From Petrolisthes cinctipes (Eukaryota > Arthropoda > Malacostraca > Decapoda > Porcellanidae): 64,000 nt of DNA. The notes under the pieces are model-generated. The model ran no database searches. It saw only the letters and a list, made by a program, of their open reading frames with translations, and was not told the origin of the DNA. The position numbers were made by a program, and so were the translations under genes. Where the stretch lies: NCBI GenBank assembly GCA_033782935.1, contig JAWQEG010000286.1, positions 2,059,501 through 2,123,500 of the forward strand. The letters are read 5' to 3'. Below are positions 49,516 through 60,487 of the stretch, one piece after another (position 1 is the stretch's first letter; each line of letters begins with the position of its first letter).

Positions 49516-49860
49516 AAGATAATTAGCTAAATGATGGAGTAGCAATAGCTATGCAAAGAAACATTAAATACAAAATTGTAGATAACTTTACTCAAGAGGT
49601 TATTACAGCTGTCCAAATAGATACTACAATTGGAGAAATAATCTACCACCATGACGACCATACCTTTCAGAAAACTACTTTTTTTTATGAATAGTAAACT
49701 TCAACACACCAACATATATATTAGACATATGATGTTTGGACATAATTGTAACAACAATGTAGGAAACACTATTATTATATACATTAATGAACACGTGAGA
49801 AATTATCAACTTCTGTATTCAAAACTTTTGTTGGACACAGGAACATGACAGCTCTAGACA
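49515..49860 (+). pseudogene. Fossil Jockey endonuclease fragment beside the inverted H2A
   Basis: Mirror image of 40560-40915, with NDGVAIAMQRNIKYK-type coding, TTIGEI and decayed remains. The junction with the H2A upstream DNA is at the same base as in unit 2. Confidence 0.72.
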
Positions 49861-49968
49861 GAATATTTAGCAGCACTAAATCACTATTTAAAACAAGGTC
49901 CACTAACAAGTGATCACCCCTAGAAGAATCAAGGAGAACGAAAAAATAAGTTAGTACCATAGATACAA

Positions 49969-51460
49969 TGAAAACAATAACAATACTACAACACAATGTT
50001 CGTCACTGGAACACAAAGAAATATGAACTAAGTAATCTATATAAAATTTTCGACTCTGACATTATATTACTAAACGAACATGGACAAAGAGAAAAAGACA
50101 AAAATGCAAATTTTTAATTGTGATGTATATAAATCAAACAAGTCTGGTGAACTCAATGATGGTGTAGCAATTGCAATAAAGAAAAATATAACTTACAAAC
50201 TAATAGATAATTTTACCGAAGAAACATTAGCTGTAAAAATACAAACATCTATTGGAGAAATAATAATAGGTACAACATATCTCCCACCTAGACGACCATA
50301 TTTACCAGCAAATTATTGCCTAAAATTAATAAATTATAACAGACCAACTTATATATTAGGAGATTTTAATGCAAGACACATAAGTCTTGGACATAGCAAT
50401 AATAACAATGTTGGCAACTCTCTGTATACAATAATGAATGCAGGAAAATTAATCCATCTATGACCAAACTTCAAAACTTCACCACCCCAGACAGAGTTTT
50501 TTGTAATAACAAAGCATCAGTAAACTACCATCTCCAACAAGGTCCTTTAACATCAAGTGATCACATTCTAATAGTAATGAAACTGTCTACCAGCCCCATA
50601 CAAATTCCAATAAAGAAAAGATATTTAATGAATAAAGCTAACTGGTTAGGGTACAAATCAGATCTAGAAAATATGAGACCAGCTATAACTTAAATAACAA
50701 AAGTATAGAAGAAATAGACAAAGAACTAGAAAACTTTCATGATGAAATAACAAAGGCTATGAAGAAGAACATACCGAGAACAAAATACAAAACTTTACCC
50801 CATCCACGAATAAATGCAGAAACTAGAATAATACAAACACAATTCACTGACACATACAATTACATCGACAAAAATGGACAAAATATCTATACAATACGCA
50901 TGATAAAACAACTTAAATTCAACAATTACAAAATATAAATAGAAGGAACAAACAAGAGGAATGGAACAGATGAATAGAAAATATTAATGATACAAATGAA
51001 TCAAAAGCATTTTGGAGACAAATAAATCAACTAGATGGAAAGGAAAAAACTAAAACCCCATATGTTAAGGATACCAATGGAAACAAAATCTATAAAGATG
51101 ATAAAAAGGAAAAAGCCTTCAGAAATATATGGTGCCAAGTTTTTAAAATCACTGAAGAAGAAAATGAGAATTTTGATGAGGAACATGAAAATACAATAAA
51201 GGAATGGATGCAAGAAAAAATTAAAGACATAACACCAAATGAAAGAGTTTACCTAGAGAGAATACCAGATGCAGGAAAAATAACAGAAGTAGAACTACTA
51301 CATAATTTGAGAAAATTTAAAGAAAAAACACCAGGATTAACAGGTATTACTAAAAACGTATTAATGAATCTACCAGAAAAAGGGATTGATAAACTACTAA
51401 ACATATACATGCAATACGTCATTATCAGCAGCCCAGCAAACACAGGTATATTGGATTTGT
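49969..51460 (+). pseudogene. Degenerate Jockey ORF2: endonuclease and start of RT
   Basis: From ATG 49969 (MKTITILQHNVRHW) the endonuclease motifs are LLNEHG with the catalytic Glu at about 50073, NDGVAIAIKKN, TTYLPPRRPYLP, ILGDFNARH and, after a stop and frame change near 50460, SSDHILIVM. The linker continues with frameshifts near 50690 and 50940, including AFWRQINQLDGK and EEENENFDEEHEN. The RT start (KFKEKTPGLTGI, an alternative of the KKAPG motif) is reached at about 51320-51440. Homology ends at the 177-bp tandem repeat; the polymerase core is missing. Confidence 0.85.
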
Positions 51461-51483
51461 GATGGCCCCGTATCGTTTTTCCT

Positions 51484-52015
51484 TTACATTACATATCGGA
51501 CCAATGATTGCAAACCACTGGGCCAGCATCGATCCATTATCCGTTTGCACACTGGGCCAGTAACGGGCATACATTGAAACTATTGTTGACCAATTATCTA
51601 CTTCCATTATTGTTCCAGTATCCATTATCAAGTATATATTGGCCCGATATTGGAACAATATTACATTACATATCGGACCAATGATTGCAAACCACTGGGC
51701 CAGCATTGATCCATTATCCGTTTGCACACTGGGCCAGTAACGGGCATACATTGAAACTATTGTTGACCAATTATCTACTTCCATTATTGTTCCAGTATCC
51801 ATTATCAAGTATGTATTGGCCCGATATTGGAACAATATTACATTACATATCGGACCAATGATTGCAAACCACTGGGCCAGCATTGATCCATTATCCGTTT
51901 GCACACTGGGCCAGTAACGGGCATACATTGAAACTATTGTTGACCAATTATCTACTTCCATTATTGTTCCAGTATCCATTATCAAGTATGTATTGGCCCG
52001 ATATTGGAACAATAT
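51484..52015. repeat. 177-bp tandem repeat, three copies
   Basis: Units starting TTACATTACATATCGG at 51484, 51661 and 51838, nearly identical. The period is 177 bases, exactly 59 codons, so a minus-strand frame runs unbroken through all copies with a 59-residue repeat. The units have several ACTGGGCCAG and ATTGGCCCGATATTGG motifs. No sequence similarity to the 176-bp satellite was seen. I do not consider the frame a gene. Confidence 0.93.
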
Positions 52016-52086
52016 CATGATACCAATTCAGTTTAAACTGTGGATTCTTCATTTATATCCTATTCTGGTCATCCATTATAAATGTA

Positions 52087-53988
52087 TTGGGTAGGTACTG
52101 GGCCAATGAAAGATACACAATATATTTTTCGTTATGGAAAGAAACTAAACAAGCAGAAACTAAATACACATCCACTTTCCTCGCAGATAACACACAAAAC
52201 CACAAAAAATTCTTCAGCTTTTTTAAAGCACGCAAACAAGACTCGACCGGTATTACAACATTACTACACAACAATTCCTTGGTTACACACCCACAAGACA
52301 AAGCCAACGCCCTTAACACACAATTCCAGTCCGTTTTTACCCATGAACATGAACACTTACCAGACATGCCAACACCATCACACCCACCTATCCCTCCCAT
52401 TCATATAAACACCCAAGGAATTGAGAAACTCTTATCTGAGGTAGACATACACAAAGCGACTGGACCAGACAATATACCCTGCAGGATATTGAGGACTAAC
52501 GCTAGCGTTCTTGCCCCTGTCCTGCAGGTTATATTCTCACAGACTTTACAGACCGGTGAACTCCCTCAAGACTGGCTTTTGGCAAATGTGACCCCAATCT
52601 TTAAATCCGGAGACAGAACCCTTCCCATTAATTATAGACCTATTTCACTTACCTCAGTCCCCTGCAAAATTTTAGAACACATTATTCATAGACACATAAT
52701 GGACCACTTTGATAGGCAAAATATACTGACTGACAATCAACACGGTTTTCGGCCTAAACGCTCGTGTGAGACGCAGCTACTGGTAACTACTTATGACATC
52801 TTGCAGTCCCTCAATGACACAAAAATCAGACAGGTTGACGCCATAGTATTAGACTTTGCCAAAGCCTTCGACAAAGTCCCTCACCAAAGACTACTACACA
52901 AATTAGAATTCTATGGCATACAGGGACAACTTCTTCACTGGATTAGAACGTTCTTGACTACCAGAAAGCAACGTGTAGTTCTTGACGGTAGTCAGTCTCC
53001 ATCTGTTCCTGTGACCTCTGGGGTACCCCAGGGCACTGTCCTGGGTCCCCTTCTCTTCCTTTCATACATTAATGACCTCCCACTTTCACTTTCCTCTACC
53101 ACTAGACTCTTTGCAGACGATAGCTTAGTTTACAGACCAATTAAAGATAGGAATGACTGCCTTCGACTACAGGACGACCTAACTGCACTTGAAGACTGGG
53201 AAGTCAAGTGGCAGATGACATTTAGACCAGACAAATGCCATCACATCCGTTTTACCCGTGCCCATAATGTCATTCCATATACATACCAATTACACAACAC
53301 CAACCTCAACACAGTCACTTCCCACAAATACTTGGGCGTCCACATCTCAGCGGACATGAGGTGGAACACACACATAGGTAGCATCAGGGCTAAAGCTAGT
53401 AGGGTCCTGGGGTTCTTGCGCAGGAACCTCAGCAGGTGTAACACAGACACCAAAATTATTGCATACAACACTTTCGTTCGGCCACATTTAGATTATTGCG
53501 ACACCGTCTGGGACCCACACACTTACAATAATATCAATAAATTAGAGTCCATACAAAACAAGACTGCAAGATGGGCCAGACGTGATTACAGACACACTAC
53601 ATCAGTCACTTTGCTTAAACAAGACACAAAACTAGACCCATTAGTAACACGAAGACAGATACACAGACAACAGATGATATACAAAATCACAAACAAGTTA
53701 GTTGACATAGACAAAGACACATATCTACACCCTACAAGTATACGATCCACTAGAGGCAGCCACAACTTAAAATACCATACATACCAGACAAGCACTGATA
53801 TATTTAGGCACTCATTCTTTCCCCGCAGCATCCAAGAGTGGAATCATCTCCCATCTCACGTAGTTAATAGCCCCACTCTTGACACGTTTAGAAATAGGAT
53901 CACCAATCATTACCTCCCCAATCCTAATCCTCAACCCACAGTCCCTGACCCAATCCACCCTTATCCTAATCCTGCCCTGGATCCCTAA
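52087..53988 (+). CDS. CR1-group reverse transcriptase (5'-truncated element)
   Basis: An unbroken frame of about 630 codons. The first 15-20 codons are probably not element-derived; homology begins around TKQAETKYTSTF. RT motifs are TPIFKSGDR, NYRPISL, HGFRPKRSCETQLL, the first Asp region VLDFAKAFDKVPH, SGVPQGTVLGPLLF and FADDS. The C-terminal region has FFPRSIQEWNHLP, characteristic of CR1, L2 and Daphne-like elements. The usual endonuclease is missing by 5' truncation. No intact start can be assigned, and the coordinate is the first in-frame start. The conserved open frame suggests a recent insertion, but it cannot transpose by itself. Confidence 0.85.
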   Translation: MGRYWANERYTIYFSLWKETKQAETKYTSTFLADNTQNHKKFFSFFKARKQDSTGITTLLHNNSLVTHPQDKANALNTQFQSVFTHEHEHLPDMPTPSHPPIPPIHINTQGIEKLLSEVDIHKATGPDNIPCRILRTNASVLAPVLQVIFSQTLQTGELPQDWLLANVTPIFKSGDRTLPINYRPISLTSVPCKILEHIIHRHIMDHFDRQNILTDNQHGFRPKRSCETQLLVTTYDILQSLNDTKIRQVDAIVLDFAKAFDKVPHQRLLHKLEFYGIQGQLLHWIRTFLTTRKQRVVLDGSQSPSVPVTSGVPQGTVLGPLLFLSYINDLPLSLSSTTRLFADDSLVYRPIKDRNDCLRLQDDLTALEDWEVKWQMTFRPDKCHHIRFTRAHNVIPYTYQLHNTNLNTVTSHKYLGVHISADMRWNTHIGSIRAKASRVLGFLRRNLSRCNTDTKIIAYNTFVRPHLDYCDTVWDPHTYNNINKLESIQNKTARWARRDYRHTTSVTLLKQDTKLDPLVTRRQIHRQQMIYKITNKLVDIDKDTYLHPTSIRSTRGSHNLKYHTYQTSTDIFRHSFFPRSIQEWNHLPSHVVNSPTLDTFRNRITNHYLPNPNPQPTVPDPIHPYPNPALDP

Positions 53989-54029
53989 ATCCCTCGCACA
54001 ACCCCCGCATATTATGCCGCCCATGAGCG

Positions 54030-54072
54030 GCCCTCTGCGGGACCCTAAAACTTGAACTTGAACTTGAATACC
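54030..54072 (+). repeat. 3' tail of the CR1-group element
   Basis: GCGGCCCTCTGCGGGACCC followed by tandem CTTGAA units (ACTTGAACTTGAACTTGAAT). Short tandem tails in place of poly(A) are typical of CR1/L2-like elements. The fragment at 60110-60395 ends with a similar tail. Confidence 0.75.
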
Positions 54073-54103
54073 ATTTATTTTCCAATGATCATACAATACA
54101 TTG

Positions 54104-54421
54104 TTACTCAAAACTATACTCACAAAATTACAGGGTGAAGCCCTGACATGATATTTATCTAATTTCCATATGTATTTTTCCCCAAAATAAAATATTAATT
54201 TCAGACATGAAAGCCAAATCCATTACCGTGGGCAAACGATCGAACACTTCAAAATCAACCCCACCCTCCCACATTTGAAGAGTTCGATCGTTCGCCCACA
54301 GTAATGCATTTGGCTTTCACGTCTGAAATTAACCTTTCATTTTTGGGGATTTTGGAGGGAAATAAGATTAATATCATGTCAGGACTTCATTTTGTAATTT
54401 TATCTGTATAGTTTTGAATAA
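54104..54421. repeat. Palindromic (foldback) element 1
   Basis: Left arm 54104-54255 and right arm 54272-54421 are imperfect reverse complements, from CTCAAAACTATAC at the outside to TTCAGACATGAAAGCC and ACGATCGAAC at the centre. A short fragment of it (AAATAAAATAT and TTCAGACATGAAAG) recurs at about 55266-55303. No coding potential; no flanking duplication is obvious. Confidence 0.85.
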
Positions 54422-54699
54422 CCCTTTATAGCTATTATTCAACACATACATGATAATGCAATTTTTTTGTTATCAATCATTAGAATTGCTAATTTTTCTC
54501 AGAATTCTTGCAATACCGTCATGAGGCTGGCTACTACTTGGAACTATCACTGTCCATTGAACCACAATTACCAAAATACATCACACACATTCTATGAAAA
54601 TAATAATTAAATACATACAAGAATTACTTCTCCAAAATCACCAACTTTTCGTAAATGTAAATGAGTTTATGTATCACAGTGAATAGTATCACCATGAAT

Positions 54700-55420
54700 A
54701 GTATCCACTATATATATCACTTCTGCAGATACAAGTACTGTAACTGAAAATAACACTTCTTCGGTGATAAGATCAAAACAGTTAACTATATTCTGATATA
54801 ATTAAGTATAATCCACTTTTGCAGATACAAGTAACTAAACATTACACTTCTTTGGTGATAACATCACAGCAGTAAACATTATTTTGACATAAGCTAGAAT
54901 CCACTTTTGCAGATACAAATAACTAAACATTACACTTCTTTGGTGATAACATCACAGCAGTAAACATTATTTTGTGTAAGTATAATCCACTTCTGGAAAT
55001 ACAAATAACTAAAAATAATAATTAATGCATTAGTAATAACAAGTTACCCTAGGAAAAATATTTTAGTACAGTATTAGCATATACCCCTTAAGAATAGGAA
55101 ATGGGGTGTTGATAATGATTAGTATAAGCCACTTATGCAGATAAAAATAACTAATATTAATGACACTGCTTTGGTAATGAGCTAATAATGCAGATCATAA
55201 GTTGTATCAATCATATTGACATGACTTTTTTAAATTGGTTAACAAAAGAAAATAGATATCAAATAAATATAAAAAATAAAATATCATTTTCAGACATGAA
55301 AGTAACTAAACATTACGTTCTTTGGTGATAACATCACAGCAGTAAACATTATTTGGCGTAAGTATAATCCACTTCTGGAAATACAAATAACTAAAAATAA
55401 TAATTAATGCATTGGTAAGA
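54700..55420. repeat. Degenerate tandem array, about 87-bp unit
   Basis: Units start near 54703, 54812, 54900 and 54986 with TCCACTT-TGCAGATAC-type text and contain TTCTTTGGTGATAACATCAC. A segment at 54925-55048 is repeated almost unchanged at 55305-55420. The rest of 54422-55467 is AT-rich and has no gene. Confidence 0.8.
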
Positions 55421-55467
55421 CAGTAAATTGTTTGCGATATCCATATATAAATGTCATTATTGACCAG

Positions 55468-55489
55468 TGTGTGTGTGTGTGTGTGTGTC
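55468..55489. repeat. (TG)n microsatellite
   Basis: Ten or more TG units at the left edge of palindromic element 2. A shorter TG run lies at about 55752-55762 on the other side. Confidence 0.9.
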
Positions 55490-55526
55490 TGCATTCAGCC
55501 TGTTGTGTACATGTGCAGCCTGTGTG

Positions 55527-55735
55527 TACAGTCGCGCACCACAATCCCTAGCCACCCTGAGTCGAAGCCCGAGATTTGGAGCATGCGGTTTTTGAAAGAC
55601 AGCCCACCAAAAGCCTCCTTTGGTTCGAAATGTGTGTGGCTGGTGATGGTTTGGGTGGACTGTCATCCAGAAACCGCCTGCTTCAGATCTCGGGCTTAGA
55701 CTCATGTGGGGTAAGGATTATTGTGCCCGACTGTA
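55527..55735. repeat. Palindromic (foldback) element 2
   Basis: Arms of 82 bp at 55527-55608 and 55653-55735, about 80 per cent complementary: TACAGTCGCGCACC, AAGCCCGAGATTTGG and CGGTTTTTGAAAGACAG on the left are answered on the right. The loop is about 44 bases. Open frames on both strands over this segment are a by-product of the symmetry. Confidence 0.85.
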
Positions 55736-55812
55736 CGCACGTATTGGCCTGTGTGTGTGTGTACGTGGACTGTATATGTATGAAGAAACATATTATATTT
55801 TAATATCATTGT

Positions 55813-57262
55813 TCACTGGCCATGTCCAGTATGCAAAAGGGGGAATGCTACTGTGCCATTTCTGTGTGGGAACAATACATATTTACATTCTATATCTTTC
55901 ACATGGCATGATTTCAAACTGTCACTCAGATTGTTAACAATATATATTCCTAGAGTCCCAGAACTAATTGTGTATTCATATAAATGTGAATATTTCCTGT
56001 ATTCTTTATACAATATCATAATGTCCGACTCATCTTCATATTTCACAATGTTTTGTACTACTCCAATTTGATTATTAATCATTACTCCTCCATTAACAAA
56101 ATTTGTTTTAATACAAAACCCTTCTAAAAGGATTTCCTTGAACTGTTGTTGTCGGCCTTCCTTAAGTAGAGGTCCATGAAAATGGCTTTGCTTCAGTACT
56201 GGTTCTTGAATGATTTTAGGCACTAATCTAGAGTTGTAAATACGCTCATACATTCTGTTGATCACTTGATTTAAGGCACAGTTTGGCTTCCTAAGCATTT
56301 GTTTCATCATGCCTAAATGATTCTCAAAGGAGAATGCAGAAAATCTATTTAGAGACCCATACTTTGCAATGTCATCTGGAAGATGAATCAAATTATGAAA
56401 ATTGTATACTAGATACCTGGGGACATACAAATCAGAACAATGATTCACAAAGGCAAATAATAACTTCCTTGCATTTGCAGCATTTTCAGGGGCATTTTCT
56501 TTTGACATTAAGGTTACAGCAACACTAAGCAAGAGAAAATTCTTGTATACACCAGAATTTATGTTGCCTGCTAAACAAACTGGGCCAGTGTATAGGAGGA
56601 AGCTACGAAATTCTGTAGCCTTGAATCTATCTACATTATCGAGTGAACGTGGCTTTCTGGCAAATTCATCAGGCATGTATGGAGATATTTCTTCAAGAAT
56701 TGCTGAAATCTGATTTTTGCATGCTGTGCCAATACGTACAGGTAATGGGCCTTTTAGCCACAAATATAGAAGTTTCTTCATCACACCCAAGTAAAGAAGG
56801 TGCATTGGATCAAGCACAAACTGTGACACCATACCAATATTAAGAGCTGACAGAGGTAATACAGCTTTTTGATGCCTTTTGTAATTCACAGTTACAAAAT
56901 CATTATCAGTTCTCAATGGAGCATTTAAATCAGGAAATGTCATAGTTTGCAAATATACACCTTCCTGTGTACAACGTTCACATCCAAAATATCCATTATG
57001 TGATGTAATGCACTTAAGAAACTGACGTGCAGGTGCGTCACAAATGAAGCAATGAACCTTTATCACATATAATTTGTCAAAGGCTTTATATCCACTCTGC
57101 AGCTCCTCCAGTTCTGCAATTAGTTTTTTTAAGTAATCATGAACATTATTTGGTTTGGAATTTCCATAAAATAGACCAACAACAAATGGATATGAAAGTA
57201 AAATATTTTCACTACAAAATTCAACCAGAATGGGCCAAAATTTTTTGTGTTACAAATATTAT
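55813..57262 (-). pseudogene. CACTA/EnSpm-type transposase (Tnp2-like), main exon or fragment
   Basis: Minus-strand open frame of about 480 codons; the open part extends past the first Met to about 57262. The order is FWPILVEFCSEN, YPFVVGLFYGNSKP, the Cys motif CDAPAR with GYFGCERC (a zinc-binding pair seen in this family), DPMHLLYLGVMKK and later NFHNLIHLPDDIAKYG, SAFSFENHLG. These are the landmarks of animal CACTA transposases with the DUF4218-like end. The N-terminal part of the catalytic core (the first Asp block, usually before FWPIL) is missing. A Met-rich basic frame at 57262-57353 (TWTLQRRAKRKLKEYEEL) is in another frame. The C terminus is long and less typical. No inverted ends starting CACTA were found. 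Confidence 0.72.
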
Positions 57263-57981
57263 GAATTTTACTATTTTTGTTTTTCATGCACAGTTCTTCA
57301 TATTCTTTTAGTTTTCTCTTAGCTCTACGTTGCAAAGTCCAAGTACTGGCCATAATGGGTCAAGCTGATTTTCACTATTCTTTTGGAAAATAATCCTGTA
57401 CTCCCAATACTTTCTTGCTTTCTATAGCTTAATTCATGACCATCACACACAATATGGGTTCATAAGACTTTACTGAGAGGAAGAGTCATCTTCCTGGCTC
57501 TGCTGATTATTAATAACACTTGGTCTTTTTCTGCCAAAGCTGATCTTGTACTCTAGCTTCACATTTTGTCACAGCCAGCATAACAGATTTCAAGCCTGAA
57601 AAAAGAACTTTGTTATTTATTTATTCTTATTATATATATATATTTTTTTTTTTATGGTTGGTATGGACACTCATTATCCATCACTAGGTGCAATTTGCCC
57701 CCTCAGTTATCATTTATATTATATCACATAATCACAATCCTCTTTGTTACACTGGTGGTAATCAAATAACCAATCCGTGGGAATGGGAAAAAGTATCCTT
57801 GCATGTCACAAGAGGTAACTGATGGCAGAAGCAGGAGAAATGAGAGGATTTGTCCTCCCAGATGCCTATTGATATCTGCCATGAGTGAACCACCCCTCTT
57901 GGACGGGAGACACTGAGTAAGGTATCTGTATGTATGGAGGTAAAGCTATAATGTATCTTATTAACTTAAAAATATAAGTAC
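57263..57981. other. Intron or intergenic DNA upstream of the CACTA transposase
   Basis: A basic minus-strand frame at 57263-57353 starts with ATG and may be the N terminus of a transposase exon. A possible acceptor (complement TTCTTTTTTCAG) is at 57596-57607. The segment 57770-57930 resembles an interspersed repeat with GGGAAAAAGTATCCTTGCATG. None of this is certain. Confidence 0.4.
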
Positions 57982-58190
57982 CTTCATCATGGTCAGTTCT
58001 TGATGGTGTACCAACTTCCTTAGTAGAAGAAGATCTTGATATATTGTGTGAATTAGAATATTCATTGCCCCCTGGATTATTGGTCTCCTCAAACTGTATT
58101 TCTGGTGGCTCAGGTAAGCTTCTTTGGTTTGGCCGAGATGTAGAATCTGATGATTCAGAGTCTTCAGACTCTCTATGCACACGCTTTATC
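57982..58190 (-). CDS. Putative exon with Ser/Asp/Glu-rich coding, possibly CACTA N terminus
   Basis: Bounded by an acceptor (complement TTTTGGTTTTCAG) and a donor (ATGATGAAG/GTACTT on the minus strand). The frame reads KRVHRESEDSESSDS, a Pro/Asn stretch, and TDHDEG, which is acidic and low-complexity. The splice borders and lack of stops support an exon. The gene could be the upstream part of the transposase gene at 55813-57262, but the joining exons were not identified. Confidence 0.4.
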
Positions 58191-58689
58191 CTGAAAACCA
58201 AAATATTATTAGCAGTAATTTGTACAACACATGCGGCACTAGCTATAGGTAACACAAACTCTCCTGTGTAAAATAATCTTCCTCCTTCAGAAAAGCCCAT
58301 ATGCCCCCAATGTTTATGGGTGTAGCCTATACAGAGCTGAATATATAAACATTAATGTAGTACACTTCCCTAAGACATATGAGTAGAATAATACAATGCA
58401 CACATACTGTACTGTAAGAGGTACAGTTCTAGAATTGAAATGGATATCGAGGCTCATTTCATAATATTTGGGAAGAGTTTGTAGTGGTTAGATACATAAA
58501 AGAGGCAAAACATCTTTATATACTATTGATCATAAAGCATTTCCACCACCCTTTATGTGTCGTATCCATTACAAGTTGTATACTGACAGATGAGAATTAC
58601 CATTATTGCGTACGGTTTTTCTACCTTCATTACCCACTTATTTAGACCATTCTAAGACTATTTTCTTCTATGGCATTTCCTCTGCAAAT
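58191..58689. other. AT-rich intergenic or intronic DNA
   Basis: No gene or repeat recognised. It ends at the dispersed repeat. Confidence 0.6.
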
Positions 58690-58957
58690 GGGCATTTTTG
58701 AAATTAGTCTGACCTTACCTGACTTTATCTTAACCTAACCTAGACCGCATCAGACTACCGGGACCTAACCTGGGCAAACTACCAGGACCTAACCTGGGCA
58801 AACTACCGGGACCTAACCTGGACAAACTACTGGGACCTAACCTGGATAAACTACTGGGAAATTATCCTGTTAAAGTACAGGAAATGACTGGGGCAAAATA
58901 CTGGGACCTAGCCGGATCTGGCAACACTGCTACAAAACAATAATTCTTTCAATAAAT
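58690..58957 (-). repeat. Dispersed CCTAA-rich repeat, copy B (inverted)
   Basis: Reverse complement of 2941-3148, with more copies of the internal unit: five to six of GACCTAACCTGG-CAAACTAC type. The end is TAATTCTTTCAATAAATA. Confidence 0.88.
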
Positions 58958-59090
58958 ACCTTTTTTTCTTCCATCAGACAACATGGCTATGAAGATCAAG
59001 GAAAAATGGGATAAGAGGAATAAATGGTATTTTGGCATTAGATTAAAAAACTAACTTAACCAGAATCTGATGTATAGTGTATTTTTGGTA

Positions 59091-59163
59091 TTTATTGAAA
59101 GAATTACCGTTTTGTAGCAGTGTTGCCAGATCCTGCTAGGTCCCAGTACTTTGCCCCGGTCGC
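59091..59163 (+). repeat. Dispersed repeat, copy C (truncated, head-to-head with B)
   Basis: Starts TTTATTGAAAGAATTACCG and matches copy A for about 70 bases to TTTGCCCCGGTCGC, then diverges. B and C face away from a 133-bp segment that holds no recognised feature. Confidence 0.8.
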
Positions 59164-60109
59164 ATTTTTCCCAAGTCTCTCACTATATCGGTAAGGGAGG
59201 ATATTACAGCCAATCACAGCCCACCTTTTCCATGGCACAAATATTACCAGAATGTGAAAACTTAAGGTTGGACAACAAAGGTAATATTCATATAAATTTT
59301 CATTGTTTACTGCAATAAGAAGCATTTAGTTTTATTCCATTACAGTGATTTTATGTTTTAAAACAAGTGTTAATGATGAAATAAGGAAACATGACAGTAA
59401 TATAAATCACATTTTCAATGTTTTTTGCATTGGTAACACTGACCAACGATAAACATCATCCTTGTACATTTCGGCAGTAATGTATTTCGCCGAAAACAGT
59501 GCTACTTTACTTATGAGGAAGTTATCGTATGCTTATTTATATTCATAATAAACGGCATTATTTATAGAAGTGCACAATTACAATTGGCTTACATAGTTGA
59601 TATGAGATTTGACTTTTACTGAAACAATGGCCAATTGAACCGAAATGAAAATAGGAAGTTATTAGTAACTCACTCGTTTACCTATAAACCTATTGGCATT
59701 GTAGTTTTGCTTTGCTCTACGACGTCAAGCCATTAATTATTCCTAATAGCTTCATGTTTTTTATTCACATCACTGAAAACTTCGCAAGATATACTTGTAC
59801 TGTATATACGAACGCCACGTTAAACCAAATTAGAGTATTCTTCCTTGTAAAATTGAGGTATGACAGCGACTTGTTATGCTGATGATCTTTATCACTTTGT
59901 GACAGTTCTAATACCCACTATATGCTGTAAATAGAGACAAATTTCTCAGTTCTCGGTGGTTATTTATTAAGATACAAATCATACTGTATTCTCTTAGTTA
60001 ATGTAATATATACTATAAGAAATGATACAGGTAATTCAATTATAATACTAATTTGAATAGATGTAAAGAAAACTAGCATTCAGTTAGAAGAGTGTATTGC
60101 ACTTCCAAC
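59164..60109. other. AT-rich intergenic DNA
   Basis: No gene, RNA or repeat was recognised. Confidence 0.6.
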
Positions 60110-60395
60110 AATCCTGGGGTTCTTACGCAGGAACCTCAACAGGTGTAACACAGACATCAAAATTATTGCTTATAAAACAGATACCATCAATTACAGATAC
60201 CAGTTAGGTCCTACAGATAATTTACTTAATGGCATCTGTAGTCTTAATTACAGATTACAAATACCAGTCACTTTGCTCAAACAAGACACAGAACTAGACC
60301 CATTGGCAACACCAAGACAGATACACAATCAAAAGATGATATACAAAATCACAAACAAGTTAGCAGCCCTCTGCATGTCCCACTAACTTGAACAA
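60110..60395 (+). pseudogene. CR1-group fragment, internally deleted
   Basis: Pieces match the RT C-terminal coding of 52087-53988: GGGTTCTTACGCAGGAACC and AACACAGACATCAAAATTATT correspond to 53410-53470; GTCACTTTGCTCAAACAAGAC to AAAATCACAAACAAG correspond to 53600-53700; then GCAGCCCTCTGC and ACTTGAACA match the 3' tail. The intervening coding is missing or replaced by unrelated sequence. Confidence 0.85.
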
Positions 60396-60487
60396 CACCA
60401 ATTAATTTACAACACCTGATAAAATATTGTTATCTCTATAAATTAATCAATATAACAACAAAACAATGGTTAATAATATTAAAACTA

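Noticed and set aside
51425..52018. A 197-codon minus-strand frame as a repeat protein
   Set aside because: It follows from a 177-bp tandem repeat whose period is a multiple of three. No flanking gene structure supports it.
54700..55420. Regulatory or RNA gene cluster in the 87-bp array
   Set aside because: Degenerate tandem DNA without promoter-like or structured RNA signals that I can support.
55457..55803. Overlapping genes on both strands near 55.6 kb
   Set aside because: The symmetry of the palindromic element 2 creates matching frames on both strands.
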